A program made the position numbers and the translations under genes. From contig NZ_CP020991.1 in assembly GCF_002874775.1 (NCBI RefSeq), positions 124,001-188,000 on the forward strand: a stretch of 64,000 nucleotides of DNA, written 5' to 3'. The notes below the pieces were generated by a model. The model was not told the origin of the DNA, ran no database searches, and saw nothing but the letters and a program-made list of their open reading frames with translations. The first letter of the stretch is position 1. Each line of letters starts with the position of its first letter. The DNA comes from Monoglobus pectinilyticus. GTDB lineage: Bacteria; Bacillota; Clostridia; Monoglobales; Monoglobaceae. Below are positions 38,101 to 47,800 of the stretch, one piece after another.

Positions 38101-39360
38101 GAAGAACTTGTTTCTGCAAGCGGTACTTCTATTCCGGCAGACGGACTGATTGAGATTATCTCACTTTCCGAGAACGGCAAGGCTGTTATCAAAACCGACC
38201 TTCCTTTCGGAAGCTACTATGTAAAGGAACTTGCCACCGATGAGCATTATATCCTTACCGACGCCAAGTATCCGTTCACTTTCAGCTATGCCGGTCAGGA
38301 TACCGCAAATGTTGAGATTGCGGTCAATGACGGCAAGCCGATTGAAAACAAGCTCATTTACGGTTCTGTTTCCGGTAAGAAGATTACCGAAAACGGCGAA
38401 GCACTGGGAGGTGCTGTAATCGGTCTGTTTAAGGCTGATGAAACCGAATTTACAAAAGAAAATGCTTTGATGACTGCTACCTCCCAAAAAGACGGTAGCT
38501 TTTCTTTTGAGAAAGTACCGTATGGCAACTGGCTTGTAAGAGAAATCGAGCAGCCGGAGGGCTTCGTGCTTGATGAAACTTCTTATGAAGTTAAAATCTC
38601 CGAGGTCGCTCAGGTCATTGAGGTCGAAATCGTCAATGAGTATGTTCACGGCAATATCAAGTTGACTAAGGTCGATGAAGATTACCCGGACAACAAGCTG
38701 ACAGGAGCGACCTTTGAGGTTTACAAAGATGTAAACGGCGACGGTAAACTGGATGACGCCGACGAGCTTATCGGAACTCTCTCCGAAACCTCTACCGGTA
38801 TTTACGAGATGAAGGAACTTCTTTACGGAAAATACCTTGTAAGAGAAACCAAAGCACCGGATGGCTTTGAGCTTGATAAGGGTGTGTACTCTGTTTTCAT
38901 TGAAAAAGATGAAACCACCTACGAGGTAGAAAACAAAGCCGGCGTCGGCTTTATTAACACAGCTATGAAAGGAAACCTGAAAATCGTTAAAACTTCCTCT
39001 GACGGTAAGGTTGAAGGCTTCACTTTCAGAGTTACAGGAGTAAACGGTTACGACCGAAGCTTCACGACCGATAAGAACGGCGAAATCATTATCGAGGGAC
39101 TTCGTATCGGCGATTACACCATTTCCGAGGTTCAGGATAGTGTTTCTGCTTCCTATGTGCTTCCTGCGGATAAGATTGCAACCGTAAAGGTCGGTTCTAC
39201 TACCGTTGTGGAAATGCACAATGAGCTGAGAGATACACCAAAGACCGGAGATAACAGCAATGTGGGCTTGTGGACGGCACTTGCGGGACTTTCTGCCCTC
39301 GGTATTGTCGGCACAGCCGTTGTTGCGTACAGAAAAAAGAAGAAGGAGGACAATGAGTAA
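35110..39360 (+). CDS. Giant thioester (TQXA) Cna-B repeat surface adhesin with sortase signal
   Basis: 1,416-residue wall protein. Signal peptide (1-32, ending AFAA). TQXA thioester domain with C92 in AYCIEPG and Q165 in ATQILIW, which can form an internal Cys-Gln thioester reactive to host or partner amines. Then about ten SpaA/Cna-B repeats, each starting like GNLQVIKSSED or GNIKLTKVDED and containing GAxFEIY and VxEI/E segments for Lys-Asn isopeptide bonds. Ends with the sortase motif TPKTG (1376-1380), a hydrophobic helix and RKKKKEDNE. AAGGAGG precedes the ATG. A class B sortase is encoded 22 kb downstream on the same element. Confidence 0.92.
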   Translation: MVKTKFKKAVSLMLAAVMSLTAFTGIGATTAFAAVGEKADVYLVDYPRSGDTNNNGEWGHGNLNYMNGWKGLSTKYTGLRAMGSYSGNIAYCIEPGTGQRTGDTLTEKDENFFNNISPNGTISGDDIRLLIGRILQYGYRGGISTSWKSQNESDANCIAHAYATQILIWETIVGERDAGFNHVSTSGYNAVLECVSTAHPLRSKILSYYNSMVTSVQNHTKVPSFCTRSSGSAKVNELEWNGSKYVATLTDTNGVLGNYNFSANIDGVSFSVSGNKLTVSMEKAPSKEFTITAAKKNGVRRGVVVWSDGIHQNGNGIQDVVTYAQEVSDPVSGFVKMKVSYGSCQIVKTSEDGKVDGIQFTISGNGVNQTVTTANGGKFQLDNLMPGVYTVTEQSIDKYVPQEVHRVTVVAGQVSKVNFNNVLKRGNLQVIKSSEDNLVEGVTFHLYGTSLSGIAVDEYAVTDKNGVASFDDVLISGTTPYTIEEVDTAIRYVVPANQTAPINWKEVTTRNFTNILKKFSVTVTKSDREEGTPQGDATLAGAVYGIYKGETLVDKYVTDKNGQFTTKEYVCDNDWTIREITPSEGYLLDTTVHKVGAEPQLYTVEHNQTANDVTEQVMKGNIAIIKHTDDGETQIETPENGATFEIYLKSSGSFDAAEEDERDVIVCDENGFGQTKDMPYGVYTVHQTSGWEGRELMKNFDVFIAQDGQTYRYLINNANFESYIKVVKVDAESGKNIPYAGAGFKIFDPDGNQVTMTFTYPTPTTIDTFYTDANGQLVTPEKLEYGKGYSLVEVQAPYGYVLDSTPVYFDVAEEHSSDEGGITVIKVDKPNMAQKGTVSIEKTGEVFSGVNISGVENADVIYQPVYEVKGLAGAVYEISAAEDIITPDGTLRYAKGEVVDTVTTDENGLAKSKELYLGKYTVVEITAPEGMVINKEAHDVELTYAGQEVSVTETATSFVNDRQKVAVSLEKTIEKNDIFNIGNGDEMKNISFGLFAAEELVSASGTSIPADGLIEIISLSENGKAVIKTDLPFGSYYVKELATDEHYILTDAKYPFTFSYAGQDTANVEIAVNDGKPIENKLIYGSVSGKKITENGEALGGAVIGLFKADETEFTKENALMTATSQKDGSFSFEKVPYGNWLVREIEQPEGFVLDETSYEVKISEVAQVIEVEIVNEYVHGNIKLTKVDEDYPDNKLTGATFEVYKDVNGDGKLDDADELIGTLSETSTGIYEMKELLYGKYLVRETKAPDGFELDKGVYSVFIEKDETTYEVENKAGVGFINTAMKGNLKIVKTSSDGKVEGFTFRVTGVNGYDRSFTTDKNGEIIIEGLRIGDYTISEVQDSVSASYVLPADKIATVKVGSTTVVEMHNELRDTPKTGDNSNVGLWTALAGLSALGIVGTAVVAYRKKKKEDNE

Positions 39361-39449
39361 TGGACGCTAAAACAATCGTAGCAGTTGTATTAGTCGCCTT
39401 TATTATCGGCGGCTTTATCTTCTTGCAGATTAAGAACAGAAAGAAATAA
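39360..39449 (+). CDS. 29-residue single-span membrane peptide
   Basis: ATG overlaps the adhesin stop (TAATG), giving a 29-residue peptide: MDAK, one hydrophobic helix (about 5-22, rich in V, I, F, G), then QIKNRKK. AAGGAGGA near the adhesin end is in place as its ribosome site. No family recognised. Tight coupling suggests a role with the adhesin (export or anchoring) or a T4SS helper; its reading frame is clean and it is followed by the next gene's leader. Confidence 0.6.
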   Translation: MDAKTIVAVVLVAFIIGGFIFLQIKNRKK

Positions 39450-39508
39450 GGAACGCTTGTGTGGGCGGAGTGAAAACTTCGCCCACCGTTCTTTTACGGA
39501 GGTGCATT

Positions 39509-39802
39509 ATGAATAAGCAAAAGACGGTTGACAGCAAGGTGCTTGCAATACTCAGAGAATGCCCCGAAACGAGGTATGACGATATGCAGCTTATCCTTTG
39601 CTATTACAACCGATACAGCTATATGAGAGTCGGAGATTTACCGCTTGAGGATATAGTCAACAACTATAAAGGCTACGGCTTGCCGTGCTTTGAGACTATC
39701 CGCAGAGCAAGACAGAGAGTGCAATCCCTATTTCCCGAACTGTCAAGGCAGTGCAGTGGCTGCGACTGCGGAAACATCAGAATTGTGATTGAAGTAAGCT
39801 GA
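39509..39802 (+). CDS. Conserved element protein, 97 residues, function unknown
   Basis: 97-residue, helix-rich protein. It contains CYYNRYSYMRVGDLPLEDIV and a basic FETIRRARQRVQ helix, compatible with a small DNA-binding regulator, though no helix-turn-helix can be fixed by eye. The C terminus has a CSGCDCG cluster. Start at ATG 39509 with ACGGAGG 8 nt upstream. First of five unrecognised genes between the adhesin and the helicase. Confidence 0.65.
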   Translation: MNKQKTVDSKVLAILRECPETRYDDMQLILCYYNRYSYMRVGDLPLEDIVNNYKGYGLPCFETIRRARQRVQSLFPELSRQCSGCDCGNIRIVIEVS

Positions 39803-39811
39803 GGTGTGGAT

Positions 39812-40405
39812 ATGAACGAGGGAAAAAGAAAAATCGGTGAATACACTGTTCTTTGCTCGGTCAATGTGGGCGAAAAGGAAGTTATCTTGGCTTCCAATGA
39901 GCAAAGTACAAACGGCGATAAATTTATGTGCGGCTTTGCAGAGCGAAACGACCTGTTTGAACTGTGTTCGGAATGTATGGTAAGCGATGACTATATCGAA
40001 ATCGTACACCTTTTCGGAAGCCGTGTGGCAAATGAAGCGGAGCTTTTCAAGGAACAGGTCGAAAAACTGGATATTCCAATCACACTCATAACAGAAGCCG
40101 ACTGTATCCCCGACCACTATTCCAAAGACATCAACGGCAAAATCATAGCCATTGACCCCAAGGTATTAAAGCCTGAATTTCAGAGAGCCGACAGACAGCT
40201 CTACTATGTTACAGGTGGTTTCGGTGCGTCGGCAAACAGCCGTGGAAGTGCCGTGTTTTGTACCAATCTTCACACCGGCAAATCAACCCGATATGAAAGA
40301 ATGGATGTTATGGGCGAAATAAAGCCTGAGCGTCTGCCTGAATGGGCAAAGGAAAAGGCACAAGAGCTTTCAAACAAGAAGCGAAATAAAGACAAAGAAC
40401 GATAA
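39812..40405 (+). CDS. Conserved element protein, 197 residues, function unknown
   Basis: 197 residues in two parts: an N-terminal half with EYTVLCSVNVGEKEVILASN, and a C-terminal half YYVTGGFGASANSRGSAVF followed by TNLHTGKSTRYERMDVMG and a basic tail. The C-terminal module is of a kind that recurs in proteins of these elements. Start at ATG 39812 with GAGG 7 nt upstream, rather than the GTG two codons earlier. 9 nt after the previous gene. Confidence 0.65.
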   Translation: MNEGKRKIGEYTVLCSVNVGEKEVILASNEQSTNGDKFMCGFAERNDLFELCSECMVSDDYIEIVHLFGSRVANEAELFKEQVEKLDIPITLITEADCIPDHYSKDINGKIIAIDPKVLKPEFQRADRQLYYVTGGFGASANSRGSAVFCTNLHTGKSTRYERMDVMGEIKPERLPEWAKEKAQELSNKKRNKDKER

Positions 40406-40418
40406 GGAGGACAAAGCA

Positions 40419-40652
40419 ATGAAGGAAAATTTCACTTTTCAGCAAAAGACAAAGCTTCTGACGAAACTGTTTGACGCAGGCTGCAATACCGAAAAGAAAT
40501 TGCAGCAGCTCGACATGGAGAGCATTTTGAAAATTCCGGGTATCACTATTCCGGATATGAGTCTGATTATCGAGTTTCAGAAGCAGACCAAAGCCAATAA
40601 GCTGTTCTCTTATTTGGGAGGTGGCACTGATGAGCAGGCAGGAACAGAATGA
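40419..40652 (+). CDS. Conserved element protein, 77 residues, function unknown
   Basis: 77 residues, mostly helical and amphipathic (FTFQQKTKLLTKLFDAG, then SILKIPGITIPDMSLIIEFQ). AAGGAGG precedes the ATG. Overlaps the next gene by 23 nt. No domain recognised. Confidence 0.6.
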   Translation: MKENFTFQQKTKLLTKLFDAGCNTEKKLQQLDMESILKIPGITIPDMSLIIEFQKQTKANKLFSYLGGGTDEQAGTE

Positions 40653-41187
40653 CCGCCATATCATTTGGAGCGACATTAGCCTTGACCTTGATGATTGGCG
40701 AGAGTCTTTGGAGGAACTGTATCCCGGATATTCCGATGATGAGCTTTACGACATTATGGTAAAATCCAATGCCGAAAATCTTTATGATGAACGAGTAAAT
40801 CTCAATATTCAGCTTTCACAGCCGATTATTGTTATCGGCGACCTCGGCAGATGGAACGGCAGAGTGTCGGGCTACAAGATGATTGATTCCGGCAACATTA
40901 AGGACTCCCTTTATTCCGATACCGATTACAACGAATGGTATGTGGATAAGTACGGCGACCTTCGTGCCGACGCCGTTCATCACGACGGTACAAACCATTA
41001 TCTTTACCGTGTATTCAAAGACGGTGTTACCGATACGCAGATTGAAAATCTGCAAGATAAAATCTATAACGGAAAAGCCACAAGAGCCGACATCACACGA
41101 GTTACCAAAAGGCTCGGCGATGACATTGCCGGAGTTTATGGTTTTCCTATTCCAAAGCAAAGACAAACAAACGAACAAGCGAGGTGA
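40630..41187 (+). CDS. Conserved element protein, 185 residues, function unknown
   Basis: 185 residues, acidic N-terminal half with LEELYPGYSDDELYDIM, then IIVIGDLGRWNGRVSGYKMI and a C-terminal part NHYLYRVFKDG. ATG 40630 has GGGAGGTGG upstream and lies inside the end of the preceding gene. No catalytic motif that I recognise; it could be an anti-restriction or host-takeover protein by context only. Confidence 0.6.
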   Translation: MSRQEQNDRHIIWSDISLDLDDWRESLEELYPGYSDDELYDIMVKSNAENLYDERVNLNIQLSQPIIVIGDLGRWNGRVSGYKMIDSGNIKDSLYSDTDYNEWYVDKYGDLRADAVHHDGTNHYLYRVFKDGVTDTQIENLQDKIYNGKATRADITRVTKRLGDDIAGVYGFPIPKQRQTNEQAR

Positions 41188-41192
41188 TGAAA

Positions 41193-41876
41193 ATGGATTA
41201 CAGAGTATTGACCGAAGCAGAGCGTAAATACACCTTCAGCCAAAGTCAGCAGCTCTCTATGCAGACCGGTCTTATCGGATATTTGAGAGCCGACTTCGGT
41301 TCTAACGGGAACGAGTTTTGGACGACTTGGAACGATTTCAGAAAAGACTTGAAAACCGATGAATTTAAGGCTGAATTTGATGAAGTCATAAACGGATTGC
41401 GTGACGGCGATGTTTTGTCCGGCAGAAAGGCTATGTCCTCTTACTGTTATTCCACTCCCGACAGCTCCTTTAATGATGACTGCAACCACTACGGCATCCG
41501 TCTTGATACGGGAAAGTACAGCTATCTTATGAGATTTAACCCCAACAGGGGCGAGTACAATCTGTACTGCTATTGCTATCAGAAAGAGTGGCTAAATGCC
41601 CACTTGAAAAACGCTGAGCGAGGTATCCGATTTATCAACCCGCACTATCAGGAGCAGTTTCGCATTGCGGACGGAGAAAAAATCTCAATCAAGCTCGGCG
41701 ACGGCAAAACAATGGAGAGAACTTGCAGATATATCGACGACTACCATTTGGAGGTCGGCACAAATCTCTACCATATCTGCGAATTTGCCGAGCTTTGCGA
41801 GAGAAACGGTCATACCGTAGAACCAGCCGCAAAAGAAAACACGAAATCCGCAAAGGACAAAGAAAAAACACGATAA
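41193..41876 (+). CDS. Conserved element protein, 227 residues, function unknown
   Basis: 227 residues: DYRVLTEAERKYTFSQSQQL, then a Tyr- and Phe-rich middle (CNHYGIRLDTG, YNLYCYCYQKEW) and a Lys-rich tail. ATG 41193 chosen for GAGG 8 nt upstream; ATG 41187 overlapping the previous stop is also possible. Ends 15 nt before the giant helicase gene, so the two are likely co-transcribed. No function assigned. Confidence 0.6.
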   Translation: MDYRVLTEAERKYTFSQSQQLSMQTGLIGYLRADFGSNGNEFWTTWNDFRKDLKTDEFKAEFDEVINGLRDGDVLSGRKAMSSYCYSTPDSSFNDDCNHYGIRLDTGKYSYLMRFNPNRGEYNLYCYCYQKEWLNAHLKNAERGIRFINPHYQEQFRIADGEKISIKLGDGKTMERTCRYIDDYHLEVGTNLYHICEFAELCERNGHTVEPAAKENTKSAKDKEKTR

Positions 41877-41891
41877 GGAGGTGCAGACGAG

Positions 41892-44800
41892 GTGGCAAGA
41901 AAATTTGACCTGATTTCAGAGCTGTATGAAAGAACCTGTTTTGCAGTTACAGACAATCCGGTAAACTGGCAATCGTTTCTGAAAACAGCAGGCAGAAATT
42001 TCAGGCTCCGATTTGATGAACAGCTTCTCATTTATGCCCAAAGACCCGACGCAACAGCCGTGCTTGAAATCGAACGATGGAACGGTACTTTCGGTCGCTG
42101 GGTAAACCGAGGAGCAAAGGGTATTGCCGTATTTGAGGACACAGACAGAAGCCGTCAAAGGCTGATTCATTACTTTGATATATCGGACACCCACGAAAGT
42201 CGACATTCCCGCCCTGTTCCGATTTGGGAGATGAGACCCGAATATGAAGCAGAAGTTATTGAAACACTTGAAAATACTTTCGGTGCGGTAAACGATACAA
42301 CGAGTATTGAAAATGTCGTCAAAGAGAGCATTGCCAATGCCGTTGAGGATAACATCGCAGACTATATCTCCGACTTTATGAGTTTGGGTGCAGGAAGCGA
42401 TATTGAGTATTTGTCTGCCGACGAAGCAAATGCCTTGTATTTGGAGCTTGTCAGAAACAGCGTATCATATATGGTTATGGCACGATTGGGACTGAACGCA
42501 GACAAGGTCTATTCTCCCGATGACTTTGCCGGTATTTCAAGTTTTAATTCACAGGAAGTTCTCAATGCGGTGGGTATTGCTACAAGCGACATTGCAGAAA
42601 TGGCGTTGCTCCCTGTCAGCAGAACAATCAGCACGCTCAGCAAGGAAAATCGCATAATTGATGAACAGGAGCAATCCGAATACAATAAAGACATCAAAGA
42701 CGAAAGGAGTCAAAGCGATGAGCGAAATCACATACACGATGGTGGGAGATTACAATCTTCCGAACCTGAAACTGCCGGAGCAGACGGAAGTGACTCTCGG
42801 CAGATGGTCGCAGATGAGGAGAACTTATCTGAAGGAACATCACAAAATCCTGTACTACAATCTTCTGACGAAAGGGATTCTGAACAGTCACTTGGCGGAG
42901 GTTCAGCAGAGAGCCAGCGAACTGGAGGAAACTCTCGTGAAGCAGATGGCACAGAAAGCCGGGCTGACGGAGCAGATGAAAGCGGAAGATATGATGAAGT
43001 GGGTTCGCCTGATGAACAACATCAGGAACTCGGCACAGGAAATCGTGAAGAATCAGGTAATATTCGCTTAGAGTATTACGACAGAAACCACGAGGACAAG
43101 AGCCTGCCGTTTTTCGGTGGCGATGATACTATCCGAGAGATACTCGGTACTACCCCGCATTTGTCCGCTTCAAAGGAAGAAATCAAAGACTTCTATGAGA
43201 GAAATACGGACAATGCGACCCGTACCGAATATATCAAGGGTATCTTCAATAACGACTACACCCGGCTTACCTTAAACGACGGCAGGCTTGTGGGATACAA
43301 AACATTTCAGAATGTCCTCCACTTGTGGGAGGGTGAATACGAAAACAGAACCGCTCAGAGTTTCTACGACTGGGGCGTTATCGCACAGCATTTTGAAGCA
43401 ATGAGACTTTTGGGAGAATTGACCGATACAATGAAACCGATTCCGTCTATGGACGGTCAGTTGACTCTCATTATGGGAAATCAGGCAGAGGAACAAAAAA
43501 CCTCTGCCTTTACTTTTTCTCAGGAAATCATAGACGCTGTATTGACCCGTGGAAGCGGAGTTTCCGAGGGTAAAATGCGTATCTATGAGCAGTTTGAAAA
43601 GAGCATTTCCGCAAAAGAGAACGCCGACTTCTTGAAAAACGAATACGGTTGGGGCGGCTCTTATCCGGTCATCATCGGTGCAGGCATTGACGAACAGCAC
43701 GACGGAAAAGGTATCACAATTTCAAAAGGTATCGGAAGCGACAAGCCGCACATTACTCTTTCTTGGTCTCAGGTGGAAAAGCGTATCGGAGACCTTATCC
43801 GTATGGACAGATACCTAAACCCAAAGGAAAAAGAAAAGTACCCTGAATGGCTTGAAAAGCAGGAAGAACGGCGAGCCGAGCTTGCAGAGCAGAGAAAAAA
43901 CCGTGAGATACTTTCTACCGCACCGCCTGAACCTGAAAACAAAGAGGACGAGCCGGAAGCGCAGTATGAATATCATCTCGGCGACAGCGTGTATATTGGG
44001 GCTTCTCAGTATGAGATTTTGTCCTTTGATGAAAACCGTGTAATGCTCTATGACTTCGATATGCCCTTATTCAACAAGGAACTTTCAAGGGAAGAATTTG
44101 ACCGCAAAGTGCGTGAAAATCCGATGAACGACCACTTGAAGGTCAGTGTATTACCGGCGGAAGAAAAAACCGTTACAGGCGAAAATAAAGCTCAAAACGA
44201 TACTGAAACCGTACCGGATTTCAGTCCGAAAACCGGTTATGACGACGCCTTCTTTATTGACCGGGACAATGAAAGTGTAACTTGGATGTACTATAACCCC
44301 GACAGCAATGCCGGAGGTCAGTATGTTACAAATACTCTTTCTTTTGACGAGATACAGCAAGTCGCACGGGAGTATGACTCGGCAGAGGATTTCTTTGATT
44401 ATCTCGGTAGCATTGCAAATCAGGAGCTTGCCGATGTAGGTACGGAATGGTTTGTGGACGCAGACCGAGAATTTCACAGGACACCGGATTTGACCGACTG
44501 TACCTCTGCCACAATGGAAGCTCTTATTGAAAACACTGAAAGAGCTGATATGGTGGCAACAAATATCGGGAATGTACCGATTGAGGATTACAGAGAAATC
44601 GTTGCTACTCAAAACGGTTTTGACAGCGATGAGGAAATGTATAACGAGGGTGTTCGTATCGGCAACGGTTACGACAAAGAGCCTGAACCGATTGTCCCCG
44701 CTTGGGAGCAAAAGAAAAAGTCAAAAGTAAAGAGCTTTGACCTCCACCCGGATATTCCTATGTCCGAACGACACAACTTTGACCTTGCCAATAATCAGGT

Positions 44801-47800
44801 TGAAGAAGTGAACAAGAAAGAACGCTTCCACCGAAACTATGCAGCAATAAAAGTCCTGAGAGATTGTCAAAACGAAAACCGTTTTGCAACACCTGACGAG
44901 CAGAAAATCTTGTCGAGATATGTCGGTTGGGGCGGTATTCCCGAAGCCTTCGACGAACGAGCAGGAGCTTGGCATACAGAGTATGCAATGCTGAAAAACA
45001 TCCTGACGCCGGAGGAATATGCGTCGGCAAGAGAAAGCACACTGACTGCATTTTACACTCCGCCCGAAGTATCTACCGCCATTTACAAGGTGTTGGAACA
45101 GATGGGATTTCAGGAGGGCAACCTGCTTGAGCCGTCCTGCGGTATCGGTAATTTCATCGGTATGCTGCCCAAGTCAATGGAAAACGCAAAGGTTTACGGT
45201 GTTGAGCTTGATACCATTTCAGCCGGTATCGCTCAGCAGCTTTATCAGAAATCTTCCATTGCGGCACAGGGCTTTGAGGAAGTAAATGTCCCCGACAGCT
45301 TCTTTGACGGCATTATCGGCAATGTGCCTTTCGGAGATTTCAAAGTCTCCGATAAACGATACGACAAGTACAATTTCTTAATCCACGATTATTTCTTTGC
45401 AAAATCGCTTGATAAGTTACGCCCCGGCGGTGTGATGGCTCTTGTGACAAGCAAAGGAACTATGGACAAGGAAAACTCCAATGTGCGTAAATATATCGCA
45501 CAGAGGGCGGAGCTTCTCGGAGCAATCAGACTTCCGAACGACACCTTCAAAGGTAATGCCGGGACAGAGGTCGTATCCGATATTCTGTTTCTGCAAAAGC
45601 GAGACAGACTCATAGATATTGAGCCGGATTGGGTTCATCTTGACACCGACGAAAACGGTATAAGGATGAACTCATATTTTGTTCAGCACCCGGAAATGAT
45701 ACTCGGCGAAATGAAAATGGTAAGCGGTCGCTTCGGACCGGAAGCAACCTGTGAACCGTTTGAAAATGCCGACCTTTCGGAGCTTTTGAACGAAGCAGTC
45801 TCAAACATTCACGGAGAAATCTCCGAATACGAGGTTGCCGACGAACTGGAGGAAGAAGATAATTCTATCCCGGCAGACCCTATGGTAAGGAACTTCTCTT
45901 ACACTGTTTTAGACGATAAAATCTATTTCCGTGAGAACTCCCGTATGTCCCCGGTGGAGGTATCTGCAACCGCTGAGAACCGCATTAAGGGTATGATTGG
46001 GATAAGAGATTGCGTCCGTAACTTGATTGAACTGCAAACCGAGGATTACCCGGACAGCGAAATCAAACAGGCACAGGATAAGCTGAACACACTGTATGAC
46101 AGCTTTACAAAGAAGTACGGACTGATTAACAGCCGTGCCAATACTTCTGCCTTTTCCGACGACAGCTCCTATGCTCTGCTCTCCGCTCTTGAGGTTATCA
46201 ATGAAGATGGCGAACTGGAACGCAAGGCGGATATGTTCTTCAAAAGGACGATTAAACCGCACAAGCCGGTAACGGAGGTTGACACCGCAGACGAGGCTCT
46301 CGCTGTCTCTATGGGCGAAAAAGCAGCCATTGATATGGAATATATGATGGAGTTGTCCGGCAAAAGTGAGGAGGAATTATTCGCTGACTTAAAGGGTGTA
46401 ATCTTCTTAAATCCCCTTTATGAGTACGGTAATTCCTATGAGCCGAAGTATCTGATGGCAGACGAATATCTGTCGGGCAATGTTCGTGAGAAGCTGGCGA
46501 CAGCCAAAAGGTCTGCGGCACTGTATCCCGAAGATTACACCGTCAATGTGCAGGCACTTGAAAAGGTGCAGCCAAAGGATTTGACGGCAAGCGAGATTTC
46601 CGTAAGGCTCGGTGCGACTTGGATACCGCCCGAAATATTCCAACAGTTTATGTTTGAGTTTCTCGACACCCCACGCTATGCACAATGGAATATCAAGGTT
46701 CACTACTCTCAGTTTACCGGCGAATGGAACATTGAGGGAAAGAGCTACGACCGTTCCAATGTAAAAGCGTACAGCACATACGGTACTTCCCGCATCAACG
46801 CATATAAGATAATTGAGGAAACACTGAACCTGAAAGATGTCCGAATCTTTGACTATATCGAAGATGAGGAAGGCAGAAAGAAAGCCGTTCTCAATAAAAA
46901 AGAGACGGCAATCGCACAGGCAAAGCAGGAACTCATAAAGCAGGGCTTTCAGGACTGGATATGGGCTGACCCTGCCCGCCGAGAAAAACTCACGAAGATG
47001 TATAACGAAAAGTTCAACAGTATAAGACCCCGTGAGTACGACGGAAGCCACATTGTTTTCAACGGTATGAACCCGGAAATCGAACTCCGTGAACATCAGA
47101 AAAATGCGGTTGCACACATTCTGTACGGCGGTAATACGCTGTTAGCACACGCAGTCGGTGCGGGCAAGACCTTTGAAATGGTAGCCGCCGCTATGGAGTC
47201 CAAACGACTGGGACTTTGCAATAAGTCGCTGTTCGTAGTGCCAAATCACTTAACCGAGCAATGGGCGGCGGAGTTCTTACAACTCTATCCGGCGGCGAAT
47301 ATTCTCGTAGCGACAAAGCGAGATTTTGAGACAAAGAACCGCAAAAAGTTCTGCGGTCGAATTGCCACGGGAGATTATGACGCCGTAATCATCGGTCATT
47401 CTCAGTTTGAGAAAATCCCGATGTCCATTGAAAGACAGAGGGCAATTCTTGAGCAGCAGCTTGAAGAACTGACAGACGGTATTATGGATTTGAAGCGAAA
47501 CCGTGGAGAAAACTTCTCCATTAAACAGCTTGAAAAGTCTAAAAAGTCCGTGAAACAAAAGCTGGAAAAGCTCAACGACCAAAGCCGAAAGGACGATGTT
47601 GTTACCTTTGAAGAACTCGGTGTGGACAGGCTTTTTATTGACGAGAGTCATTATTACAAGAACCTCTATCTTTACACCAAAATGCGTAATGTGGGCGGTA
47701 TCGCTCAAACGGAAGCACAGAAATCCTCCGACCTGTTTATGAAGTGCCGATACCTTGACGAGCTTACAGGCGGTCGAGGAACGGTATTTGCAACCGGTAC

